A stretch of 64,000 nucleotides of DNA from Sipunculus nudus (GCA_026874595.1 CM049313.1:45474659-45538658), one strand, 5' to 3'. Positions 46,371 through 59,366 are shown, counted from the first letter of the stretch. Made by a program: numbers and translations. The notes: generated by a model not told the origin, from the sequence alone.

Positions 46371-47847
46371 TGGTTCTGCAGAGGGAGGGATATGGATCAG
46401 TTTTCTGGAAAAGGGCAAATCAAGTGGGTTTGTTATCCCTTTGCTGAGATACGCATTCTGTTGAGTACCATACCATTACCTATTGAAACCTAAAAAAGGC
46501 AAAAAGACAGTTTTCACTTGGGCAGGTTTATTCCATTATGTAAATTTGGTCAGATTTATGGTTATACTGGGCACTATTTGATCCACTAGAAGGTTACTGG
46601 ATGGGCTTATGGTGAATTGCTCTTCTCATAAAATATTTCAAGGTCTGTATACCCCTATGGTACATTTCTCGCAACATATATAATCTGTAGATTAACCAGT
46701 GTTTATACGTGGAAGTGTATCTTCTACTTCAGATTCTCAGGTCAACAGAACCAGATGGTTTATGAGCTACCTCAACAGAGAGCATTTTAACTCCCTTGAT
46801 ATTTTGTATTTTTGTTTCACTAAGCTTGCACTTACAATTTCACCAGCCATATGTCATGTATTTAAAAAAACCTTCCTGTCTCAGAGGCTTTTAACTTATA
46901 CAGTAGACATGTTGTTCATGCAAATGTAAAAAAAAAAACTTTTGGTCAGTACAGCATAAGGAGACAGGACTTTGTCTGTGGTGTTGTCCTGGAGCAAACT
47001 GGTGGGTAACTTACAGCCTTGTAGCTTTGTTTGCACTGAAAAGACAGGACCAAGAGAACAATAACAGTTCAAGAAGGCGACACTGCCTGACCAGTTGAGG
47101 CATTAAATCTGTATGCTTAGGGTCCTTCTGGTTCCTGTGGAAGCTCTCACAGTGTCTCCACATAGACTGATAACGATCCTGTGGCCTCAGTTATACCACC
47201 CATGTGGGCTCTCCAGTGAAAAGTAGGAACCTTTGGCAGCCTGGTGATGAAGGCTCCGAGGATCTGTAAATTCACCTTCAAGCTGCCATCTTTGACCGGC
47301 AAACATGTTAAGTTTGTCTGCAGTGGTCATTATCAGTAGCAAACGACTCATTCCCTGCTTTTAATTTTATTACTCTTTGCCACAGGAAAGTTTCACCACC
47401 ATGAAGAAAAGGTCACTCAGGGCATCTTGAGGTTTTGCTTTACTTTGAAGAACATAACTACTAGGCTTGTTAGGTGCCTCACAACCATTTGTTCTGCTGA
47501 AAGTTCAAAGCTACCAGGTTAAAATAAACTAGGAGCATAACATTCATTCTATTTGATTAGAAATTTGTACACAAATATAATAATGTCTGCAGCCAACTTG
47601 AGGAAATACTGATATGTCCAGTCATGTAAACTGCTTAATGTGTAGTGCATTCCTATATTTCTTAATCTGCATGTGATTAAATAGAAGCCACAGATGTCTG
47701 GCCAGCTTAAACAGATGCTCCATGATTTTGTACTGCATAACCAAATTATTTATTGTACATTATCTGTTAAAAATAATGAAAGGATCTCTTGTCCATTATT
47801 TTTGTTTCTGATTTTAACACCAGACGCTAGCTGGCATGTAGTTTTTA
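46371..47847. other. Unassigned sequence
   Basis: No gene recognised. 46960-47480 is more complex and less AT-rich than average, but no open, splice-bounded segment was found. Confidence 0.35.
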
Positions 47848-48650
47848 TTAGCCCTCATCCTATATAGGCTGATGGGCTATTGTCATCACCCATGCCATCT
47901 GTCCATTTACTTTTACCTCGGAGCAGGATATCTCAAAAAGAATTAACAATTTCATAGCTATTTAAATTCTTCAGGGCAGATGCATATTAACATAATCTCT
48001 GTCTAGTTTGAAGATTGGTTACCTTGACCTACTTTTCAAGGTCACACAGCTATTTACACAAAAAAAAACATATGATCTTATTTCTCAGGAACCACTGGCT
48101 GGATTGTTATGAAACCTAGTATGATGATTGATAATATAGCTGAAATTGCTGCACCAGTTAGGTGGTGCTATCTACAATATCTGATTATTAACAAATTTTT
48201 TGTTGGCTTCTTCAGTGTTGGCCTTGTCAGCGGGATATCTCAAAGGAAATTCAACACAGGATATATATTTTTTTTTAGTTCAGATGCATATCAACAAAGT
48301 CTCAGTCAGATTCAAAGATGGGTGACCTTGACCTACATTTAAAGGTCACAGAGATAATTATATAAAAACAATCTCATGAGCTATTTCTAAAGAACTACAT
48401 AAAATACATCATTATGATATATGGTTTCATTATTTGCCATGGTGATCTGTAACTGCTCCATCAGGTTGGTGGTGCCAACTACAAATTACAATATCAAGTT
48501 TTATTTATTTTTATCAGCTTTTTCAATGTTTGCCTTGAGAGCATATATTTAAAAAGAAATTAATCATTGGTACTTTGTTTCTTCAGGGGAGATGTATAAC
48601 AACATAATCTTGGTGAGGTTTAAAGATTGGGAAACTTGTGCCTTTTTTGT
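47848..48650 (+). repeat. Palindrome-headed tandem-core repeat (family F)
   Basis: Starts with a ~31-bp imperfect palindrome (47849-47879: TAGCCCTCAT, centre CCTATATAGG, then CTGATGGGCTA). The body is three direct units of about 306 bp (landmark AGATGCATAT or variant near 47978, 48283, 48590). Units carry TGACCT/AAGGTCA motifs (TTGACCTAC near 48032; GACCTTGACCTAC near 48328) and a degenerate GGTGGTGC(C) palindrome. No coding potential. The right end is not defined. Confidence 0.6.
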
Positions 48651-49248
48651 TGTTGCTGAAGACATCTTATTTTACAGGTAATCCCCAACAGAGTGTCTAT
48701 CATCATACAGGTCTATACTGTATATGATTTCTTTTCATAAACCTGCAAAGGTAAACTAGAACTAGAGACATATATACAGATATACGTCCATGTAGCAACA
48801 GATATTTCATACTCGTAAATGTTACCGCCCACACACACTGTTCTTTTGATTTAGGGTGTTTGTCAGCTTCTGCTGATAGTCAAGCTCCATTATTTATTCC
48901 ACAAAGTGTCCTGGGATGTTCCTCAGATGTTGGAGCTTTTCTTGGATGTTTAGTTTGCTGTCTCCCTGTGGTAATATGCCTCAACTAACTGAATTAAGAA
49001 CTGAATCCTTCTTTGAAGATACTAGAACACTGATTATATGTAAAAAATGTTCTTACAAGGATAGAGTGCTGAGGTAACATGGACTTTAACAGAAAATCAT
49101 GCACACACAGATATATACATGTTTTTTTTTTTTCCTAACTGGAATATCAGGGTTGATAGAAAATACAGGTAATATAATATTGATGTAGTATATAAACATA
49201 ATCTTTTATATATTTAATACATTATACCTGTGGTACAGTCAATTAGTT
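48651..49248. other. Unassigned non-coding sequence
   Basis: No gene or repeat recognised beyond a poly-T run at about 49122-49134. Confidence 0.35.
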
Positions 49249-49566
49249 TTAAGTATTGTTGAAGTGTTTTGAGATTGGTTTCATCACAGACAATATTCTG
49301 CACCCCAAAGGGCTATTCATGGAGCACATTTTGAGCACCAGTGGAGTTAAATGATTGGTCCCTAGCAGCAGGCCTAGGCGTGCGTTAATTGTCTCTGTTG
49401 GTAAATGACATGACTGAGCTGCAGAGTGACAACCTATAGGACCCCGGAGGTTTCTCTGAAAGTCCTCCTCCTCACTTGCACACCACTGTGATTTAACAAT
49501 CCTTAAATGTGTTGATGGACCCATTAACCTCCGGATCAATACTGCCACAGCTTTGTCTTTGAGCAT
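49249..49566 (-). other. Stop-free, GC-raised 318-bp segment of unknown nature
   Basis: An open minus-strand frame of 105 codons, unusual in an AT-rich background. Translation pieces include IRRLMGPSTHLRIVKSQW and CASEEEDFQRNLRGPIG, with no domain recognised. The segment lacks a convincing splice acceptor or donor on the minus strand. It could be a conserved non-coding element, an isolated exon or a mobile remnant. Confidence 0.25.
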
Positions 49567-49933
49567 GATTTAATTCCAAACAGCTGACTTTCTTAAGCCG
49601 CCTCAGGTCCACATGAAGGACATGACATGCAGTTGATCTACAAGATTTTCTCTCTCTTTGTTTGCTTTGGTATTTGATATATTTTAAGGTTTACAGCATT
49701 TTTTCACAGTACTTGGGCATTTTTTTTTCAAAGTAAACATTTTTTATGATTTGGTTAAGAAATATATATTTTCTACACAAAAATTATTTTTTTTTAATTA
49801 ACAGGTCATATTATGCTTCTACTTTGTTCCCACTGAACTATCTGGTATCCGTTTTGCTGGCAATGGATACATGGCTACCATAAAAAAAAGTATTTACGTT
49901 GTTACATAAAAATTTTGCTGGGGAAAATATTTG

Positions 49934-50003
49934 GCTGATCCTTAATTCAAACTCATGTCTGTGATGCACTTGTCCTGTGTTAAAACCACTACACTAGAAC
50001 AGC
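49934..50003 (-). tRNA. tRNA-like pseudogene or SINE head
   Basis: On the minus strand the ends can form an acceptor stem (GCTGTTC with GATCAGC, six of seven paired). The next bases give a perfect 4-bp D stem (GTGT/ACAC) around AGTGGTTTTA, and TAGTGTAGTGG fits the A-box consensus. The anticodon arm does not pair well, and the B-box region (GTTTGAATT) is degenerate. So this is not a working tRNA gene; a tRNA pseudogene or the head of an old SINE is likelier. Confidence 0.35.
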
Positions 50004-53000
50004 AAGCTGCACTAGTTAGACAGTTTGGTCCATTTTAATATGCACCCTATAACAATGTGATAATAGTTATACTCCTAATAATATTTCAAGGAAGCTAGGA
50101 TGAAGTGGAAGCATAATATGACCTATTATCTAATAAGAGTACAAGAAAATAGGACCATGTGATCAAAGCTCTTACATGTGTGATTCAAATATGGCGTATA
50201 TTGTATATCACCCTCTTGTTATTTCAGGTGTTAAACAGAAGAAGCTTTTCCAGTATAACTATATAAAAATCCATAAGTTTTTCAACAAATTTGATATTCT
50301 GTTTTGGGCTTCTTTACAGCCAAGATATTTCTATTAACTTATTATCACAACTGATTGTAAATAGAAGGCATCGCAACAGCTCAGTCATTTTTGTGGTATA
50401 AAAAGAATCAAGTTGTGGGTGGTTTTAAGTTATATTAAGCATCAATTAAGCATTGAACAGTATATTTTATGCCCCTCTGGAAATGTAGGCTGAATCCACA
50501 ATTAACATCATTTGCCCAGAAAAGTTATACCGGAAGCTAAATTGAAATTGGGTTAAGATCACTTCTGACCAATAAAATTTTCTGCATTTTGAAAGGTAGT
50601 GTGTCCAGTCAGTTATTTAACAACATAAGTCATAGCAGCCCAAGAGAGTCCATTCTGAGTAATGTGGCTGAAGTATATATTTAGTTGTATATACCAATCA
50701 TGCAAGCTACCAACATATGACTAAAGCCCACAAACTCATGTCATGGAACTGCAGTGACATACTAACAGGTGACAACCTGTTTGTGGTGTGACAGATTTGA
50801 TTTTTTGGTCCTCAGTTCATATTTGATGATCTTGTTCATCGGATCAGACTGGGTGAATGTCTCTTGCAATGAGTTAACAGATTTCTTGTGGTCCATTAAT
50901 TTTTTAGAGTGTTCACAAGATGTCATCAGATCAGTGTGTTAATTTAGTTTTTAGGTCATGTGATCGGTGACCTGCACTGCCATTAGTTTGGCTGAATATC
51001 TTCAGATAATATTGGATTTTTAAATATTCTGGAAGCTAGTTATTTTGCCCTAATGATATAGTGTAATGTGTCATCTGTAAATTAAATGTAGCATGATTTA
51101 GGTGTAAACAAAAGATAAGTATACTCACAAATATGCTCTTGAAAATTAATGTTTTGGTAACTTGTCAGCGATAGGTATATGCCTTGTAGATTTCAGTTGT
51201 AAATAGACATCTGTCACATGCATGCATGTACCTACAAGCAAAGAACAGAACAGAGTAAGTCACTTGTTTAGTGTATGTACAGTAAGTATTACACACTATG
51301 ATTATTGTAAGTGAACCCAAAATAAATTTGGTACCCCAGCTTGATTACAAGGGTGAAAGAAAATAAAAATTATGTTAATTTGTTAGGCTTCATTGGGATT
51401 ATGGAAACCATCCAAACTAATTATTTCCACAGTGTTTCGCAGTTGATAATAAAAAGTTATCAATAATTCTAAAGCAAGATTTATTTACTTGTTATGTTTT
51501 TTGCCACTGGTAATTACAGAAAAGCCTTAACAGAAATAGGTGTATACCAAAATAATGAAAACATTGCTTGTGACAGCAAAAATCTTTGCATGTGCCAAAA
51601 TGTGGTGAAAGTAGTTGAGAACTTTAGAAATCCAAATTTGAGTAAATAAGCTGAGCTGATGTAACATGTTACATGCTACTCATATAATACAGGTGACAAT
51701 TTTTAATGTCAATGGTTTTATAACATTGTGGCCATATTATTGTATTGGCTCATGCCTGCAAATGGTGTTTGACTACTGGCATCAGTTAATATAAATAGTA
51801 TATAAATAATTTGCATTAGTTTAAGTAAATTAATATTGGTAAAACTAGGGGATTAGAAACACTCAACTGACTATAGGTTTCTCAGCTATTGGAGAACAAA
51901 ATTTCTCCTATAAAACTCTATGCAATAGAAAATGAAACTAAACTATCATAAAGGGAATAGGCTCTGTTATATATGACCTTGAGAATTGGGTCATGGTCAA
52001 TAAATTAGAAGTATGAATCTGTTTCCTATGAATATTATTTTGACATAATTGAAAATAATTTGAAAATCAGCTGCACCAGTATTGAAGACATACCTGGTAC
52101 CACAAATAACTGCAGGAGAGAATGAGAAGGAAACAATGGGGGAAAACTTCTGGTTGATAATTGCCCCCCACAAAAGTCATGATCCAAGTAGTGATATAGA
52201 AATATTTCATCAAATCTTAAAATTTATACTTCCATCTGTGACTGGGACTGAACTGCTGTGCTAGTAAATAGATGCTGTTTGAGTAAATCTTATTTTGTCC
52301 CATTAGCTGTTTAATTAAATCTATTCCCAAGTTGTCTAGGACTAAATGATTCTCTTGATATCAGCTAGGACCAGCATGCTAACAGACAAGCAAACACAAG
52401 GGACAACATGGTCCTCCTGTATGGAGGTATATGATAGGAATTGATGGGGATCTGGGACACAGATCAGTAACAATTCCAAAGTCTCAAGAGATATAGCAGT
52501 GATTTCATGATTCGGTGCGCATTTAAATATTGCTGATAGGGCCTGAAGACAGCCATGTCAAGGCCAGCCCACCCATTGTAGTCCATACTTTCCCAACAGT
52601 TCACTACAGGGTCTCCTGTGGTCAATTGACTGAAGTCATATTTTAATTGGGTGTGTGCCAATCACTATATTTGGCATGCATGAGTTAAAATTATGAAAAA
52701 ATGTAACTGCTGTTAGAGTGTTTAAAGGGTCCCAATAACCTAACCAACGTTATAAAATAAAGGTAGTCCCTTGGAGCTTTCATAAAAATGGACCAGAAAA
52801 AGTGGATATCACTGCAAACAGACTGCTTGTTTAGTTTATATCGTGTCTATTATATTTGGTGGCCTGACAAAATAATCAAAACAAATTCAACAAGGGCATC
52901 TGGCAGCAAGTCAGATAAGCTAGAGTTTTGCAAATGGTGTTTTGCACCAAGTGGCCTTACTACCTCCATATATATGCAACCTACTACCTTAGGTTACATG

Positions 53001-56000
53001 CTGTTCATGTTTGTCAACATTGTTGTGTTTACAAATATGTTGTTGATAAAAAAGTTCACTTGTCCTTCACAAAGGACTTTTAAGAAATTTTCACAACCAA
53101 AATTACCCTTACATCATTCATATATACACAGAGGAAGCCAGAAATCACATAAATTCTCTTTCAAAAGGTAGGTGAATAGGCACCTTTAAGATATTGCTCT
53201 TGGATTTTAATGTTAATGAACCCAGTGCAAAAATCCCCCTTCCACCCTGCATGTTGACTATCAATATTTCCCATACAGTATGAACGTTCTATGTACATGT
53301 TTGCTGCTGTTAGAAACTAAAGAAACAAACTTAAGTTCCTTTTAACATTAAATGAGTAGTTACAGAATGTTTTATGTACATGGAAGTTGTGAGAAACTAA
53401 AATAAAAATGTTGACAATTTGGGTAGGTTGTACTGGATCAACAGGATACCTACACGAGAGGCAACATCCAAGGAGAAAGAAGGGATTACTTTTCTTACTG
53501 AGATTTTCAACCACAGTTTTATATATGGCTTCTATTAATTACCTCACAAAAATGTTTCATTAATTCCCTCTCAATGAACAGGGGCAAAACCTCCACTGCT
53601 GGAGTTCATTAAACCATATGATTGTACTGACCAGGAATAGTATATAGTATTTACAGGAAGTTTATACATTGTATCTTCCTGGACGGTTTTCTGTTATTCT
53701 ATACATGACACCTGGGGAGCAGATCAGATTCATGTCTGAAAATAAAAAAAAAACATTTTCAGTTCCAGGAAAACTTGTTCTGCATGGTTTCGTATTTATA
53801 AGGGGACAGATTTATTTTTAATAGAAGAATTATACATTACACCATAAATTTATTTGTAAAATTAAAAGAAATAATTATGAAAATGTTAACAAAATCATTT
53901 TAAGTGAGATGTCCATGTTTTGGCAACTTGAGACCCTGCCAGAGCATTACTAATTTTGATTTACCAATTCATATTGAAATAATATTGGAAACAGACTGTT
54001 TCCCTGTCCTAACACATACCCACTTATCCAAAGACTGGCAAGAAGGATCAGTCTTCCTTATCTTTAGCTATACATGACTATAACATCAAATTTTGAATTC
54101 AGTTCACTGCCTAACAAGTGTTTATAACTCAATTTTTACTGATTTATAGCTAACAAACATTGGCAGAGCCAATTTATAAAATAATTGACAAAATTGCACT
54201 ATTTGGTCACCATCTTGCCAGTATATTTATCCAGTTGAAGGTTACGGCAAAGCATTTTCCTGGAAGTGTAACTGGTTTCAAATTTTTCAGTGGGGGCTAT
54301 ATTAGAGTGCCATAAACAATGGGAGCAGTGCCGGTGAAACACATATAGAGAGACCTGTAGGGCAATTACTTACTTAATATCCCCATTGCTGTAGTAATTG
54401 TAAACTTAACCAAATTGACTCTAATGTGTCAGGATGTAAAGGGTGAGGGCAGTAAATTCATGTCTCCTAATAGATTTAGGATTTGCTGACCCATGTCTAT
54501 GGAATTTGCCTAACTCTTGTTTAGGTTTTTCATATGGCAGCTATATACTGTCTGTTAGCTTGGTTCTGCTTGTTCCTGACAGAGATTGCTGCAGGCAGAG
54601 ATTCGTCCATATTATCTGACAATTTCAGTGTTTTGTTTGGTTCACTGCTGCTATCAGAAAGATAATAATATTTGTAATTAAGAGAGACTTGACTGTGAAA
54701 TAGGACAACTGTCACTTACTAACAAAACTTTAACAAGTTAAGAGTGAACTTATATTCATTCAGATTAATAGACAAATATTGATCTCGATTCTAAAATAAT
54801 AGAAATGGATTTACCTGTCATAATTTGTTCGTTTAAATTAATTGTTACTTGGTACTGAACCAGGCAGGATTCACTTAGCACATTCACTGATTAATGATAA
54901 TTGCTATCCTAAGCTTTCCTTAAGGTAATAATAGTAATTACTTTGTAATTTTATGATGTAACTGACTCAGAAAAACAAGAGAACTGTGTTTAATTTGTTT
55001 TAAGAAACAGCAATATTTTAATTATCAGCCGTTCATTATAATGGATATTTGTGCTTCAAGACTAAATTCCTACTAAATATAATACAGCAAACTCTTTATT
55101 AATAGTATATTAATCAATTGATCTCCTTTTCAAGCACATTATTTCAGGAAAGGCTAAAAAATCAGGGTCATTTGATTTTTTTTCTCTTTATTTCCCTAAC
55201 TCAAGTTACATTTTGACTTGAAAGGCAGCTAGAGAAACATGCCTGGCTCTATCACTGATAATTAACATCCCAGGTTAAATTGATGGCTATATTTTTACTT
55301 CCCAAATTATTACTCCAAGTTTCAATAAATTATCAGGTGGCCAGTATTTCACATCATCTCTTTTTGTGGAATCTGAGTAAGAGTTGGTGGAGAACACACA
55401 CAAGTAAATGGTCTGACCTTAAACAATATCCCAGTGAGTGAACTATGAACCTCTTGTGACCAGTTGTACAATGAAGTTTGTATCACATGATAAGAGCAGT
55501 TTGCAAATCCCATGCAGTTATTTTTGTACCTTCAGCAAGTTTATAAGTGAGTGGCCTGTTAACCAAGCAGTTTATATATCTTCAACAATATCCTAGTAGC
55601 TTAAGGAATTTAAATTTGTTTTGACCAGTGAAGCAACATAGTCTTATCAGGTCAAAGTTGGTGGGGAATCCAGGCATATGACAAATGCCTTAATCAGTAA
55701 CCCCTTAACTGGACCTTGAATGCTTACTGATCTGTAAACCTAGAAAGTTAATTTGTTGAGAATTTTGGTATTTGTCCAGAAAGAGATCAAAGTAGACTTT
55801 GCCAGCAAGATTATAAAGTTGAGCCTGATAACATTGAACTAATCATGAACTATGTGATCTTCATCACATATTCATTCAATGAATTTATTATAGAGGAGAG
55901 CAGTTAGGCAACCAGTCAGCTAGGTTACTGTTGGCAATGTAAACAGTCAGTCACCTGAACAAGCAAAAAATACGCATAATTTGGGTGACACTCCCAAACA

Positions 56001-57537
56001 GAACACATGTAGTCTGCAACTACCCCAGACTGCATGTTTTCCAGGTTATTTTTTAATACAAAGTAGAGAGTATAAAAAGTTCTGGGTGAAAGGTTGCAGG
56101 AGCTATTCCCCAACTGCCAAATGAATAATGTCTTACCTTTTTGCTGAATTTGTAAGAGACAAGGAATAAGAATATGGCAAAAGGGTACTAAACAATGATT
56201 GGGGATATAAATAAATTCATCATTGAGAACAGAGATATAATATTTCCAGCTGATGAATTCAGTCAGTCAGTGGAATGTCATGCATACACAACCAACCTGT
56301 GTGACATCTTTGTGACGTATGTAGCTCTTGTCTTATAAACAGCTCTTGCTACAATAAACATGGAAAGCCTTTGTTGTAGAGGGACTTATAAGCATAATTA
56401 GGTCTAAGTGATGGAGGATAAGGGCTGTAGTGGTTCGGTCAATTTTCTGCAATATAAAAATGAATTATCAGTGAACCTGATGACACAAGAAAGCAGAAAG
56501 GCTGTACTTCTAGCATGAGAGTCGGTGTGTGGTTAACACCTTTAGAAACATTGGTTATTGATCCTGTTCTGATCAATAAAGCTACACCTGTTTGGCATAT
56601 GTATAGATCAGCAGCTCTATAGAAGTAAATGCACTGTCATTTCACTTCATTACCTGGGATATATGGAGTAATTGGTTCTAAAGAAGCCCAACATCATACA
56701 GTTGCTTGAAAGGAAAAGCTTCAACCACAAGTGGAGATCAGATTAATGCATCTTTTGTGTTACTGCATCCCCTCTCCACTTAGAGCAAGTAAGCTGTCAG
56801 CTAATAAGAAAAATTAAGGTTGTATGATGGGTATAGTAGGTTCACATCTGCACATAAGTGCACCCAGAGCTGCTATATTAGGACAATTTAACTCATTGTT
56901 GCTTGCCCTGAAAACCAGTACAAGATCATGCATGAATCAATGAGCCTATTTTGTGCCTAAGAATTTATCATGAAGCAGTCAATTGAGAATTCAAGTATAT
57001 CATTAAGTTATCATTGTGAATGGTAAGAGCATGTAGTTCAAAATCAGGTAATATTAATCAGGAAACAATCCAGTGCTACTTCTGTGTGAAATGATGGATT
57101 TGCATTGGAAAAATGACGAAGTTTAAGGTGAATAATCATGACAGTTTTGTCTCCCATCTTAAAAAGTTTCACAACAAGGAATGTTGTTTATGGAATGCTG
57201 TAATAACAAATGCAAAAGTATTGCTCAGGGTTCCTATACACCCAGAAAAGGCAGGAATCATGACATTTCAAATTAATACCTAAAAGTCATGATTTTTCAG
57301 AAATTTTCATCAAACCAGGTGGCATTTTGGAGTCCAATTAATTAGGCCATCCTTAAAAAATTCTGTGTTGGGGCTAACCCAGCCGGTCAAGATTTTTGGC
57401 TTCGGCTGGATTATTTTTGTTTTTTTGACAAATCTGCAAATTCATATTTTTCTGCTGCAAGCGCACCTGGGCCCCGTAAAAATCTGCCTTTGTGCTAGAA
57501 AAATAGCCCTTCTATTACATTCGTAGATGCGCTTATT
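50004..57537. other. 7.5 kb without recognisable genes or elements
   Basis: AT-rich throughout. The 127-codon plus ORF at 52788-53171 and the minus ORF at 52464-52661 have no motif or splice context. 54520-54720 is a more complex patch with CATATG, CAGCTA and TGACAG motifs, possibly conserved non-coding sequence. A short inverted pair CCAGCCG/CGGCTGG lies at 57379-57409. Confidence 0.4.
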
Positions 57538-57724
57538 AGGGCCGCGCTTCTATAGAAGCGGCTGCCCTATAGTAATATCCTTGTCTGTCAGTCTGTCTGT
57601 CTGTCGATCCAAAATTTATTTCCAGATGATAACTTTAATTTTGATTTACAGACATATGGATTCCAGACCTAATATATAAATAGCCTACATCTAAAGCAAG
57701 AACCCTATTGATTTTGTGGTCATG

Positions 57725-57737
57725 TGGTCAAAGGTCA
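57725..57737 (+). promoter_or_regulatory. AGGTCA-type direct repeat (DR1-like)
   Basis: TGGTCA A AGGTCA: two nuclear-receptor-type half sites spaced by one base, one base off the DR1 consensus. It lies inside family E, and function is unknown. Confidence 0.4.
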
Positions 57738-57869
57738 AGGTGTCAGGACTCGCATTTATAAAAACTTTATGGATGCATTTTCTGCCAAACTTTCCATGCC
57801 AGTCTTTCCATCTTACACATATATGGCACCTGCAAATAGGGAAACATCTCTTTCAGTCTTGGGGTCATA

Positions 57870-57888
57870 AGTTCAAAGGTCAAGGTCA
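57870..57888 (+). promoter_or_regulatory. Overlapping AGGTCA direct repeats
   Basis: AGTTCA A AGGTCA AGGTCA: a DR1-like pair overlapping a DR0 pair that includes TCAAGGTCA, the consensus monomer site for FTZ-F1/ERR-type receptors. It is at the same place in the second family E unit. Confidence 0.4.
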
Positions 57889-58153
57889 TAGGAACCATCT
57901 GTCCACAAACTTATTTCCAGATGATAATTCAAATTGGGATTCACATATGGATTTCAAACTGGACTATTATATGGCCCAACTCTAAAACAAACATCCTTCC
58001 TTATTTAGGGACATGAGGTCAAGGTCTCAGTCCCCACATATTTAAAAAGAGTGTGGATGCATTTTAAGCAAAATCTTTCATACCAAAGGTTCTTCCTTAC
58101 ACATACAGCTCACCTGCCAATAGGCAAATATCCCTTTCCCTATTTGGGTCACA

Positions 58154-58172
58154 AGGTCAAAGGTCAGGGTCA
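58154..58172 (+). promoter_or_regulatory. Perfect DR1 plus third half site
   Basis: AGGTCA A AGGTCA GGGTCA: an exact DR1 consensus (HNF4/RXR/COUP-TF type), followed directly by a third half site. It is in the last family E unit. Confidence 0.45.
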
Positions 58173-58411
58173 CAGGAGTCATCTGTACATGCATTGATTT
58201 CCAAAACCTGTCATAAACTAGTTTGGATTCACATTTTGATTTCAAACTTAATATAGATATGGCCGGTCGAAAAAACAAGAACACTATTAATTTTTGGGCC
58301 CTGTATGTAATCAGGTATTTTATTATATTTTTCCAAACATCACTCTTCCCACACTAGAAGTCTATGGGCCTTCAGCGGGGCCTTCCTGACCTGTCAGTAT
58401 TCATCTAGTTT

Positions 58412-59030
58412 CCTTTATGAAAGGTATTACCCAACATTACTGATCCTTTAATTTGAGCCTTAAGAATTAGTCAGATTGTGCTATATATATACTAAAACGA
58501 TCAGTTCACTCTTGTGTGAGAGGAGAAAATCTGCCAGGAACCTGCCACCAAATTTTGTTACTCGGAAGAAACAGGCTTATAAAATATTGCATGAGCAATA
58601 AGAAATAATTCATATGTGTTTACAAATAAACGGAAGCTTTGTTAAATGATAGTTCTATTGACATTCATACTGAAAACTGACCATTGTTGGCTTTTAAACC
58701 ATGTTACCTGTTGATTTGCAAAAACACCTGCCACGCCCACGCAAATGTTCTTATGATTGGTGGAACAGTCACTTGTCATAGCCAGAGAGCCAATAAGAGG
58801 TTTGTATTAAAATTTTGCCAAATGTGACTTCATTCATGACTATTTTTGGCAAGAAAATAATTACTGACATCTGGTCCCTTATGATGGTTATAATTTTTCA
58901 GCTTTGGTCATGGTTGCACAGTGAGTAGGCCTATATAAAGCAAATAATGAGGGACTATTTAATTGGACCTGCAAGTAACAGAGTCAAATGCACAATCTCC
59001 AGAAATCAAATGTTTGGTATTTCAAGAGTT
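58412..59030. other. Unassigned sequence
   Basis: No gene or repeat recognised. Confidence 0.4.
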
Positions 59031-59275
59031 GTGTGATTTCATATGTTCTGTGGTGATCATGAAAGGGTTTTGGGAGCAGGTGTGATTTCATATGTTCTGT
59101 GGTGATCATGAAAGGGTTTTGGGAGCAGGTGTGATTTCATATGTTCTGTGGTGATCATGAAAGGGTTTTGGGAGCAGGTGTGATTTCATATGTTCTGTGG
59201 TGATCATGAAAGGGTTTTGGGAGCAGGTGTGATTTCATATGTTCTGTGGTGATCATGAAAGGGTTTTGGGAGCAG
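59031..59275. repeat. Five identical 49-bp tandem repeats
   Basis: Units start at 59031, 59080, 59129, 59178 and 59227. Each begins GTGTGATTTC and ends GGGTTTTGGGAGCAG. I see no base difference among the five, which points to a very recent expansion. 49 is not a multiple of three, and no ORF runs through. Confidence 0.97.
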
Positions 59276-59366
59276 GCCTGTTTCTGACAAATTGTTTCTA
59301 CAGGCCACAGCTTATCAGAATTAACATGCATAAAATTTGAGCAACTGTCTTTTTTTGTTAAGCTAC

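Larger units (their letters stand above)
57538..58411 (+). repeat. Palindrome-headed tandem-core repeat (family E)
   Basis: Starts with a hairpin: AGGGC, then the perfect 16-bp palindrome CGCTTCTATAGAAGCG (57545-57560), then GCCCT by 57568. A CTGT tract follows, then about 2.3 direct units of ~290 bp (TCCAGATGAT at 57621 and 57915; TCCAAAACCTG near 58200). The right end is GGGCCTTCAGCGGGGCC, then TTCCTGACCTGTCAGT. Each unit carries AGGTCA direct repeats. Non-coding. Confidence 0.65.

Noticed and set aside
51867-51900. CTCAACTGACTATAGG...CTCAGCTAT resembles the family A 5' hairpin
   Set aside because: The following sequence has neither the GTCC tract nor either core, and there is no 3' end nearby. 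The match may be chance or a relic too decayed to support.
52788-53171. 127-codon plus-strand ORF
   Set aside because: AT-driven residue mix, no domain, no splice or start context, and no composition change from its surroundings.
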